From positions 1-21,266 of the forward strand of contig BNTV01000089.1 in the NCBI GenBank assembly GCA_025996865.1: 21,266 nt of DNA. Direction: 5' to 3'. Below, one piece after another: positions 15,425-21,266 of the stretch (position 1 is the first letter of the stretch; every line of letters begins with the position of its first letter). Source of the DNA: Bacteroidia bacterium. GTDB taxonomy: Bacteria > Bacteroidota > Bacteroidia > Bacteroidales > Azobacteroidaceae. A program made the position numbers and the translations under genes. The notes under the pieces were generated by a model. That model ran no database searches. It saw nothing but the letters and a program-made list of their open reading frames with translations, and was not told the origin of the DNA.

Positions 15425-17630
15425 CTTCTTCCGTTTTTTCCGTATCCTGTTCGTACTGGCTTTGTATCAATTCGTAATAATAGCGCTTGTTTTCCATCAG
15501 GCTTAAGTGGTTGCCGATTTCCATAATCATACCGTCTTTCAGTACAATGATTTGGTCGGCTTTGCGGATGGTGCTTAGCCGGTGGGCGACCACAATTACC
15601 GTCCGGTTTTGGAATACATTGTTCAGCGCCTTGACGATTTTTTGTTCGTTGATGGTATCCAGAGCGTTGGTCGCCTCGTCCAAAAACAGGTAATCGGGTT
15701 GTTTGTAAAGTGCGCGGGCAATCAGGATGCGTTGCCGCTGCCCGCCGCTCAATCCGCGACCCATTTCGCCTATCATGGTTTGGTAGCCTTGCGGCATGGC
15801 CTCGATTTCTTTTTGTATATTGGCCACTTCCACCGCCTGCTGCAAGGCCTGATAATCGACTTTTTCTTCGTTCAGTACGATGTTGTTCTGTATGGTGTCG
15901 TTGAAAAGTTTGCCGTCCTGCATCACGCAACCGCATTTTGTCCGCCATTCGCGCAAGCTGATGTTGTTGATATTCATGTCGCCGATACAGATTTCGCCGT
16001 AAGACGGCAAATAGAGGCGAAGCAACAGTTTCAGCAGCGTGGATTTACCGCAACCGCTGTCGCCGACAATGGCCGTTACCTTGCCTTCCGGAAAATGCAA
16101 ATAGAGATTTTTCAATACCAAAGGTGCATGAGGCGAATACTGAAAAGCGAGGTTTCGTACCGACAGACTTTTATCGCGGGGCAATTCCATGCTGTTGGAA
16201 ATAATAGCCGAAGTGTCGTCTTCGTCCTGCAAGCGATGGATTTCGTTGATACGCATAAAACTGATTTTGGCATATTGCGCCGACTGTATAAAACCGACCA
16301 ACTGCGAAACGGGGCCGTTCAGCATCCCGATGATGAACTGCGTGGAAATCATGACGCCGAAAGTGATTTTTCCGTCGATAACGGCGATGGCGCAAAAGAA
16401 GGTAACGCCCAGATTGGTGAGGTTGTTGATAAACTGCGCGCCCAGCGACTGCGCATTGTTTATCTTCAATACTTTCAGGCTCAAATGGTAGAGCCTCGCC
16501 TGTATGCCTTCCCATTTCCACCGCTTGATGTCTTCGTAATTGTTGACTTTTATTTCCTGAATATTGCCGATGGTTTCCACCCAGTAGCTCTGGTTTTTGG
16601 AATTGAGTTCGAAATATTCCCAGTCCAATTTTTTGCGGACACTCAAAAAAGTCAGTATCCAGACCACAAACAAAAAACTGCCCGCCACAAAAATAAAGAA
16701 GATTACCGGATTGTAAACCAATAGTATGATGCTGAAAACAACAAAAGTAATCATGGAGAACAACATGCCGATGGAATTGTTCATCACAAAACTGCGGATG
16801 CGTTCGTGGTCGTAGGCACGTTGCAGAATGTCGCCGATCAGCTTGTTCTCGAAAAATGTGACCGGCAATTTCATCAGTTTAATCAGGTAGTCCGAAATCA
16901 GGGAAATATTGACGCGGGTCGAAACATGGAGCAAAACCCAGTCGCGCAGCACATTCGACAGCGTAACGCTCAACAGCAAAACCACATTGCCGATCAGCAT
17001 CATTTCGATAAACGAAATGTCGCGGGTGTAAATGCCGATATCGATAACCGCTTTGGATATAAAGGGCAGCAGCGATTGCAGGCCGGTGGCAATCAGCATA
17101 ATGCCGAACAGGATGCCGAAAGCCTTTTTATAGGGCGTAAAGTAATTGAGGATGTTTTCGAAAGTCTTGAATTTCTCAATACGTTCGTGTGCTTCGATTT
17201 GTTTGAAGTTGGCCATAGGCTCCAGCGCCATGACCACGCCGTAGTTCTCTTCTTTTTTATACCATTTCTCCCTGAACTTTTCGTGCGAATACGACAATAA
17301 ATCCTTGGCCGGATCGGAAACATGGATTTTATCTTTAGTCACCTTGTAAACCACGATAAAATGATCGTTGTCCCAATGGATGATGCAGGGAAGCAATACT
17401 TTTTCGCAAAGCTGTTCCATATCGGCCTTGACGGAAAGACTGCGCAACCCTACCTTTTCGGCGGCATAGCTGATATCGAGAAACGAAACCCCCTCGCGGG
17501 TGATGCCGCACAAATCGCGCAGGTATTGCAGGGAATAATACTTCCCGTAATACTTGGCGATGATCTTCAAACAGGCAGGACCGCAATCTTTTGCGTCCAT
17601 CTGATACTCGTGTGGGAAACGATTGAACAT
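15333..17630 (-). CDS. C39-peptidase ABC exporter (PCAT) for GG-leader substrates
   Basis: A 765-aa peptidase-containing ABC transporter that cleaves double-glycine leaders and exports the cargo. The N-terminal C39 domain has catalytic Cys16 (DCGPAC), His90 (WDNDHFIVVY) and Asp106 (VSDP). A six-helix transmembrane domain spans ~165-440. The nucleotide-binding domain has Walker A (GDSGCGKST), signature (LSGGQRQRI), Walker B (LFLDEATNALD) and the H-loop (VVAHRLST). After the normal end near YYYELIQSQYEQ there is an unusual ~37-residue Glu/Thr-rich tail, most of it in the overlap with the adaptor gene. First gene of the exporter operon, divergent from the effector cluster. A double-glycine substrate is encoded ~900 bp away. 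Confidence 0.95.
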   Translation of the reverse strand: MFNRFPHEYQMDAKDCGPACLKIIAKYYGKYYSLQYLRDLCGITREGVSFLDISYAAEKVGLRSLSVKADMEQLCEKVLLPCIIHWDNDHFIVVYKVTKDKIHVSDPAKDLLSYSHEKFREKWYKKEENYGVVMALEPMANFKQIEAHERIEKFKTFENILNYFTPYKKAFGILFGIMLIATGLQSLLPFISKAVIDIGIYTRDISFIEMMLIGNVVLLLSVTLSNVLRDWVLLHVSTRVNISLISDYLIKLMKLPVTFFENKLIGDILQRAYDHERIRSFVMNNSIGMLFSMITFVVFSIILLVYNPVIFFIFVAGSFLFVVWILTFLSVRKKLDWEYFELNSKNQSYWVETIGNIQEIKVNNYEDIKRWKWEGIQARLYHLSLKVLKINNAQSLGAQFINNLTNLGVTFFCAIAVIDGKITFGVMISTQFIIGMLNGPVSQLVGFIQSAQYAKISFMRINEIHRLQDEDDTSAIISNSMELPRDKSLSVRNLAFQYSPHAPLVLKNLYLHFPEGKVTAIVGDSGCGKSTLLKLLLRLYLPSYGEICIGDMNINNISLREWRTKCGCVMQDGKLFNDTIQNNIVLNEEKVDYQALQQAVEVANIQKEIEAMPQGYQTMIGEMGRGLSGGQRQRILIARALYKQPDYLFLDEATNALDTINEQKIVKALNNVFQNRTVIVVAHRLSTIRKADQIIVLKDGMIMEIGNHLSLMENKRYYYELIQSQYEQDTEKTEEDEQKTEEEAEQRTAEPETESGTEQGATEQG

Positions 17631-17658
17631 ACAAGTCTTTTTTTATTTCGGACAGTCG

Positions 17659-17666
17659 CAAAAGTA
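17659..17666 (-). promoter_or_regulatory. -7 box (TACTTTTG) for the exporter operon
   Basis: The minus strand reads TACTTTTG, 29 bp before the exporter ATG. No TTG is found at the usual -33 distance, so the promoter may need an activator or be weak. Confidence 0.5.
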
Positions 17667-17819
17667 GGAACAATAAACAGTAAAAAAAGGAAATGTATAA
17701 AATATTTTGTGAACGTATGAAATTCGTTTGTGAGTGTTTGAAAATTCCTTGTGAATGTTATATTTATCCTCCATAAAAAAAATTGCAGGAAATTTTATTA
17801 TTTTTTTAAAAAAATTTTC

Positions 17820-17827
17820 TACTTTTG
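17820..17827 (+). promoter_or_regulatory. -7 box (TACTTTTG) for the effector/immunity cluster
   Basis: Matches TAnnTTTG, 20 bp before the ATG at 17848. A T/A-rich run precedes it and no TTG lies at the -33 position. The same -7 octamer is used for the divergent exporter operon, which would allow shared regulation. Confidence 0.5.
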
Positions 17828-17847
17828 TTGTTAAAATTCAAAACAAA

Positions 17848-18459
17848 ATGAAAACAGAATTAATCGGGAAAATATCCCCTATCAAAAAGATTTCGTTATT
17901 GCTATTTTTCATTAGCTTCTGTTTTTGTACAGTTCAGGCTCAAATAGAAATACAATCTGTTAACGCAATTGAAGGTACAGGTTTTAAAACGTGCTTTATA
18001 CATGAGAAAAGCGGAAATTTTCCTGGCTCACTGTCCGGTGTACTTCGTCTTGTAAAAAATGGGTCCAAAGATGTTTTAACATACAATTTCCGAAATGAGG
18101 AATCGGATCTTCGTTTAGTATATGACGAAAATGAGATTTATGATGTAAGTCGAAAAAATTATATATTCCGAAGAAATGATATAAAACTGCGATATACAAC
18201 ATACTTCTGGGCAAATTGCTTTGAAATAATATTGAATGGAGACACTTGTTTCTTTGACGTAATAGACGGAGGTTGTGGTTTTGTAATTGACGGTATTAAC
18301 TGGCAATATGATACATCCGATGACCGTGAATTGCTGTCTTTGACTTTTACAAAAGATGTTGGGCTGTGGCAACGGGGTAAACGGATAAGCAGTTATGTCG
18401 TTAAAGCCGGGAGTAAACTTCTTTTCAATATAAGCCGGAAAAAAAGCAGGACGTGGTAA
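17848..18459 (+). CDS. Exported protein of unknown family, candidate immunity protein (copy A)
   Basis: A 203-aa protein with a clear signal peptide (basic KISPIKKIS, hydrophobic LLLFFISFCFC, likely cleavage after VQA near residue 31), so periplasmic or surface. The mature part is beta-rich with Cys near 49, 125, 134 and 144, possibly disulfide-bonded. I do not recognise the family. The ATG at 17848 is chosen over an upstream in-frame extension because the -7 box and signal peptide fit it. It is immediately followed by the GG-leader effector, and a paralogue (copy B) sits on the other side. A periplasmic protein flanking a cell-wall-active toxin suggests immunity; this is inference from context. 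Confidence 0.75.
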   Translation: MKTELIGKISPIKKISLLLFFISFCFCTVQAQIEIQSVNAIEGTGFKTCFIHEKSGNFPGSLSGVLRLVKNGSKDVLTYNFRNEESDLRLVYDENEIYDVSRKNYIFRRNDIKLRYTTYFWANCFEIILNGDTCFFDVIDGGCGFVIDGINWQYDTSDDRELLSLTFTKDVGLWQRGKRISSYVVKAGSKLLFNISRKKSRTW

Positions 18460-18537
18460 AAGGATGAATTACTGATACAAGAAAAAAGATTAAAATTATT
18501 TATTGCAGAAGAACATAAGCGTTTTCGACAGATGAAA
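17848..18537 (+). repeat. Direct repeat copy A (immunity-like gene + spacer + effector ATGAAA)
   Basis: Covers the exported-protein gene, a 72-bp spacer and the first six bases of the effector gene. The spacer (18460-18531) differs from copy B by one base. Copy B is 9 bp longer because of a three-codon insertion near the end of the gene. Confidence 0.9.
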
Positions 18538-19176
18538 TTAAAAAAATTTAATCTTAGTGAATTGGAACGAGAATTAGAGGTTCTTTCTGAAAAAGAAAGA
18601 CGAAAGGTTAATGGTGGAGGCAATGGTACTGTTTCAAGCCCGTACACTACGGAAGAGTATTATATGGCAACAGCGAATAATACTTGGAATGGAGGTTATG
18701 TTGAGGGATGGGGGAATGTTGATAACAACCACATGGGTGCACCTGGGAAGAGTAATACCTCAGTTATTTACGACCGAAGCGATCATAAGATTTACCTCTA
18801 TGCACAAAATGGTTCGATGCTTGGCTCTTACGATGCGTATAATAATACCACTTCCGGTAGTAATGGTTCATGGCCTGTGGGATCGTATGCAATGTATGAT
18901 CAAACTTCAACTTATACGCATGGAAATCAAGTAGATGGTTCGGGTATTAAAAAAGATAGCTATTCAGGCTCTTTTGGTGAGTATGGCATCTACAGAGCTA
19001 ATCCTTTTAATGATGGCAATACAGATAGAGTAGGAATGGGCCTTCATTCGGGAAGGGGAAATGACCCGACAAAACAAACCGATGGATGTATCAGAACCAC
19101 TGATCAGGCGATGATAGACATTGGTTCCTGGTTAAGCCGTGGCGGCAGTTTTACTAATATAACCGTTCGAGAATAA
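18532..19176 (+). CDS. GG-leader secreted protein with L,D-transpeptidase-like C-terminal domain, candidate effector
   Basis: A 214-aa protein. Residues 1-29 are a double-glycine leader: an acidic helix (LSELERELEVLSEKE), Leu18 at -12, Val26 at -4, Gly28-Gly29 at the cut site, which suits the neighbouring C39 exporter. A linker follows (NGTVSSPYTTEEYYM...TWNGGYVEGWG), a style I associate with other Bacteroidota secreted proteins. Residues ~76-200 resemble a YkuD or DUF2778-type peptidoglycan L,D-transpeptidase: SVIYDRSDHKIYLYAQNG, then GLHSGR (H172) and TDGCIR (Cys186, Arg188), the usual His/Cys pair. It would act on cross-links or stem peptides in target cell walls. There is no Sec signal. 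Leader and motif are seen; toxin role is inference. A housekeeping wall enzyme is less likely because of the leader. Confidence 0.8.
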   Translation: MKLKKFNLSELERELEVLSEKERRKVNGGGNGTVSSPYTTEEYYMATANNTWNGGYVEGWGNVDNNHMGAPGKSNTSVIYDRSDHKIYLYAQNGSMLGSYDAYNNTTSGSNGSWPVGSYAMYDQTSTYTHGNQVDGSGIKKDSYSGSFGEYGIYRANPFNDGNTDRVGMGLHSGRGNDPTKQTDGCIRTTDQAMIDIGSWLSRGGSFTNITVRE

Positions 19177-19188
19177 AGAAACAAAAAA

Positions 19189-19809
19189 ATGAAAACAGAA
19201 TTAAACGGGAAAATATCCCCTATCAAAAAAATTTCGTTATTGCTATTTTTCATTAACGTATGCTTTTGTTCGGCTCAAGCTCAAATAGAACATATGTCTG
19301 TTAGATCAATTAACGGTACAGGTTTTAATTCATGCTTTGAACATGAGAAAAGCGGAAATTTTCTTGGATCACTCTCCGGTGTACTTCGTCTTGTAAAGAA
19401 CGGTTCCAAAGATGTTTTAACATACAATTTCCGAAATGAGGAATCGGATCTTCGTTTGGTATATGACGAAGATGAGATTTATGATGTAAGTCGAAAAAAT
19501 TATATATTCCGAAGAAATGATATAAAACTGCGATATACAACATACTTCTGGGCAAATTGCTTTGAAATAATATTGAATGGAGACACTTGTTCCTATAACG
19601 TAATAGACGGAAGTTGTGATTTTGTAATAGACGGTATTAACTGGCAATATGATACATCCGACAACCGTGAATTGCTGTCTTTGACTTTTACAAAAGATGT
19701 TGGGCTGTGGAAACAACGGGGTAATGGTAAACGGCTAAGCAGTTATGTCGTTAAAGCCGGGAGTAAACTTCTTTTCAATATAAGCCGGAAAAAAAGCAGG
19801 ACGTGGTAA
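19189..19809 (+). CDS. Exported protein of unknown family, candidate immunity protein (copy B)
   Basis: A 206-aa paralogue of the protein upstream of the effector, about 88% identical by eye. The signal peptide is kept (LLLFFINVCFCSAQAQ). Differences cluster at residues ~23-60 and in the second Cys region (CSYNVIDGSCD versus CFFDVIDGGCG), while residues ~60-125 are nearly unchanged. Three codons are inserted near residue 175. The start is 12 bp after the effector stop, so all three genes can share one transcript. The two copies could protect against different effector variants, or one may be dispensable. Confidence 0.75.
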   Translation: MKTELNGKISPIKKISLLLFFINVCFCSAQAQIEHMSVRSINGTGFNSCFEHEKSGNFLGSLSGVLRLVKNGSKDVLTYNFRNEESDLRLVYDEDEIYDVSRKNYIFRRNDIKLRYTTYFWANCFEIILNGDTCSYNVIDGSCDFVIDGINWQYDTSDNRELLSLTFTKDVGLWKQRGNGKRLSSYVVKAGSKLLFNISRKKSRTW

Positions 19810-19887
19810 AAGGATGAATTACTGATACAAGAAAAAAGATTAAAATTATTTATTGCAGAAGAACATAAGCGTTTTCGACGGATGAAA
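19189..19887 (+). repeat. Direct repeat copy B (immunity-like gene + spacer + effector ATGAAA)
   Basis: The second copy of the unit. Homology to copy A ends right after ATGAAA of the effector gene (19882-19887), and the following sequence is unrelated. Confidence 0.9.
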
Positions 19888-19905
19888 AATGATGTCGTAA
19901 GGTAG
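19882..19905 (+). pseudogene. Start-codon stub of a second effector gene
   Basis: The duplicated spacer leads into ATGAAA as in the intact effector, then diverges and stops: MKNDVVR and TAG at 19903. It shows that an effector gene once followed copy B, or that the duplication breakpoint fell here. Confidence 0.6.
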
Positions 19906-19934
19906 CGCTTTGTACTTTTCAAAAAAACAAAACG

Positions 19935-20048
19935 ATGAAGTACGATTTAAAAGATACAACATTCCTGATAATAGTCCGGCTGGATACATTTGAGAGGCTT
20001 GAAAATCTTCAAGCCTCTATCTCTTTCATCTGCTTATTATTTTATTAG
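19935..20048 (+). pseudogene. Glycosyltransferase N-terminal remnant
   Basis: A 37-codon frame, MKYDLKDTTFLIIVRLDTFE then RLENLQ, closely matches from memory the start of a Bacteroidota glycosyltransferase family (LxDVTFIIPVRIDSxERxxNL). That family has a nucleotide-sugar fold and is often seen near GG-leader peptide clusters. After RLENL the resemblance ends and TAG follows at 20046-20048. A hairpin forms exactly where the similarity stops. I read it as a deletion remnant of a gene once belonging to the secretion locus. Confidence 0.55.
19993..20018 (+). terminator. Hairpin with 11-bp perfect stem, likely terminator of the effector cluster
   Basis: Arms AGAGGCTTGAA (19993-20003) and TTCAAGCCTCT (20008-20018) with the loop AATC. 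A moderately T-rich stretch (20020-20045) follows on the plus strand and not on the minus strand, so it should end plus-strand transcripts from the effector cluster. Confidence 0.55.
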
Positions 20049-20099
20049 TATTTAGATTGTAATTATCCCCTAACCCAACATAGGCGGAGGTAATCAGAA

Positions 20100-20924
20100 T
20101 CACTTATTCAAATAGAGTTTATTTGTTTTATTGTTTTTTTCTTTATCCTTAAAAATCAATTTATTCCCTTTGATTTTTAATACCTCATTATCAAATATTC
20201 TATATGAAAACAAAGAATCATTCAAACAAATACTCACTTTGACCAACTCTCCCGATTGTACTGGAATCTTTATCTTTTCCGTATGCAGAGTATAATAAAC
20301 AGTATAAGCAGTAGACCATATAGTCTTCGGTTGCTTTTTAATCTTAAAATAAAGACAGTCAAACGGTTTATCTGCATAAAAACAATACGAACCTCTTTTT
20401 ATTGGAGGGTTTGGAATAAATTTATTTTCAGAAACAGTCGAATCCGGTTTTAATCCGAGAATTTCCCATACAGGTATTTGCAATGGTTCGTCCGATAATT
20501 CAGGATGCATCTCTAAATAATTATTTCCATCAATATAAGGAGTTATCGAAAAATCTTCAGTTTTGTATTCGCAGCAACTGCTCTTTTCTTGAATAACAGC
20601 TAAATCTTCGCAAACTTGAATGCGTGGATCTTCGGTATTAATTTTTTCAACTCGTAACGGAACAATATTGTTTATTATTCTACTGTTCAAGACAATCGTA
20701 TTTTCATCTATTCGCTTCCATTTCCCATCGGAATATGTATTTGTACTACTACTTCCATAATACCTTGTGAGTTTATATATAAATGTTGAATCGGAATATA
20801 GCTCAAAATTGTTCAGGTTTTTTCTTTGGCTGTATGCGCCTTCTATATTTAGTGGCGTACTGCAACCATAAAACATCACAACAACTATTACATAAAAAAT
20901 AAATGCTTTCATACTTGTTTTCAT
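20100..20924 (-). CDS. Lipoprotein, candidate immunity partner of the HExxH protein
   Basis: A 274-aa predicted lipoprotein. The signal is KAFIFYVIVVVMFYGC, with the lipobox Cys at residue 21 from the chosen start, followed by STPLNIEG. The mature part begins with a segment (GAYSQRKNLNNFELYSDSTFIYK...DGKWKRIDENTIVLNS) typical of small Bacteroidota lipoproteins with a beta-sandwich or lipocalin-like look. I do not recognise a named family. I chose the ATG at 20922-20924 because it overlaps the upstream stop (20921-20923) as ATGA. A longer frame to 21017 would run back into the upstream gene. The coupling suggests joint function with the HExxH protein, possibly immunity. Confidence 0.7.
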   Translation of the reverse strand: MKTSMKAFIFYVIVVVMFYGCSTPLNIEGAYSQRKNLNNFELYSDSTFIYKLTRYYGSSSTNTYSDGKWKRIDENTIVLNSRIINNIVPLRVEKINTEDPRIQVCEDLAVIQEKSSCCEYKTEDFSITPYIDGNNYLEMHPELSDEPLQIPVWEILGLKPDSTVSENKFIPNPPIKRGSYCFYADKPFDCLYFKIKKQPKTIWSTAYTVYYTLHTEKIKIPVQSGELVKVSICLNDSLFSYRIFDNEVLKIKGNKLIFKDKEKNNKTNKLYLNK

Positions 20925-21266
20925 CTTATTGATTTCAAAACATCTTTTGGATTTCTTTCCGGATACATCTTTTTTATGTAGATATACTCTCCACTGGATT
21001 GAATTCCCAATACCCAACGGTTATTAATGTCATTTAAAGAATTAATATGTCCAAAATCAGAAACAGGAAGACTACTATTATCATACGAAAATTGGTGACT
21101 ATATGCTTTTATTTCTCCTGAAATATAATTTCCTCCCATACCCTTTGTGTATCCACCTTTCCATAAATCATATCCATGAGAAGATTCATGTATGCCATTC
21201 GCGATACTCCCATTACCTGCAATATTCATAACAATTACGCCCTTCTCAATACCAGCATCTCCAACA
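20921..21266 (-). CDS. Partial protein with HExxH metallopeptidase-like motif (C-terminal part)
   Basis: The gene runs in from the right edge; its frame is open to base 21266 (VGDAGIEKGVIV before the internal Met at 21229). It contains GIHESSHGYDLWKGG, an HExxH zinc-binding motif followed by Asp, as in zincin peptidases including several secreted or polymorphic toxin domains. The C-terminal part (FGHINSLNDINNRWVLGIQSSGEYIYIKKMYPE) is unrecognised. It is coupled to the downstream lipoprotein. Whether it carries a GG leader cannot be seen because the 5' end lies outside the window. Peptidase activity is inferred from one motif only. Confidence 0.6.
   Translation of the reverse strand, partial: VGDAGIEKGVIVMNIAGNGSIANGIHESSHGYDLWKGGYTKGMGGNYISGEIKAYSHQFSYDNSSLPVSDFGHINSLNDINNRWVLGIQSSGEYIYIKKMYPERNPKDVLKSIR

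Noticed and set aside
15582..16724. Long plus-strand open frame (380 codons) opposite the exporter gene
   Set aside because: It is antisense to the C39 ABC exporter, whose motifs are all present on the minus strand. The antisense peptide has no recognisable domain.
17755..17847. Longer N-terminus for the first exported protein
   Set aside because: It would include the -7 box, and the signal peptide then would not be at the N-terminus. Copy B also begins at the equivalent ATG.
20925..21017. Longer N-terminus for the lipoprotein
   Set aside because: It overlaps the upstream HExxH gene and would put the lipobox too far inside. The ATGA overlap at 20921-20924 gives a proper lipoprotein signal.

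Overview
The window looks like a chromosomal segment from a Bacteroidota bacterium, most likely order Bacteroidales. The signs are moderately AT-rich DNA, promoters of the Bacteroidetes type (TTG, 19 bases, TAnnTTTG), a fused SpmA/SpmB protein, an MtaB / lipid A acyltransferase / GT2 operon, and a double-glycine-leader type I secretion locus. No rRNA, tRNA or CRISPR array was seen.

Left part (1-9400): housekeeping genes mixed with small accessory genes. In order these are the 3' part of a sensor histidine kinase (possibly broken at its 5' end), a fused SpmA/SpmB membrane protein on the other strand, a toxin-antitoxin-like pair (60-aa protein plus GNAT acetyltransferase), and an MntA-type nucleotidyltransferase whose HEPN partner survives only as 23 codons. 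Then come quinolinate synthase (nadA) and a translationally coupled minus-strand operon, mtaB - LpxL-like acyltransferase - GT2. A RhuM-family gene diverges from mtaB, and the two promoters interlock over about 33 bp.

Middle (9400-12500): a long-chain acyl-CoA synthetase with a textbook promoter, followed by a relict zone. An XRE-type regulator fragment ends at the terminal inverted repeat of a decayed, internally deleted IS4-like element.

Right part (12558-21266): a type I secretion and effector island. The minus-strand operon encodes a C39-peptidase ABC exporter, an HlyD-type adaptor and a TolC-type outer-membrane channel. Diverging from it are a signal-peptide protein of unknown family, a 214-aa protein with a double-glycine leader and a C-terminal L,D-transpeptidase-like motif (H172...C186), and a near-identical second copy of the first protein. 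The second copy is followed by the same spacer and the first six bases of the effector gene, after which homology stops. Next is the start of a decayed glycosyltransferase gene. On the opposite strand, running in from the right edge, are the C-terminal part of a protein with an HExxH zinc-protease motif and a coupled lipoprotein.

My reading is that the exporter removes the GG leader and exports the cell-wall-active effector, while the duplicated periplasmic protein protects the producer. The HExxH protein and lipoprotein may be a second effector/immunity pair. This functional model is inference; leader, motifs, duplication and gene order are visible directly. I did not recognise the immunity-like family.
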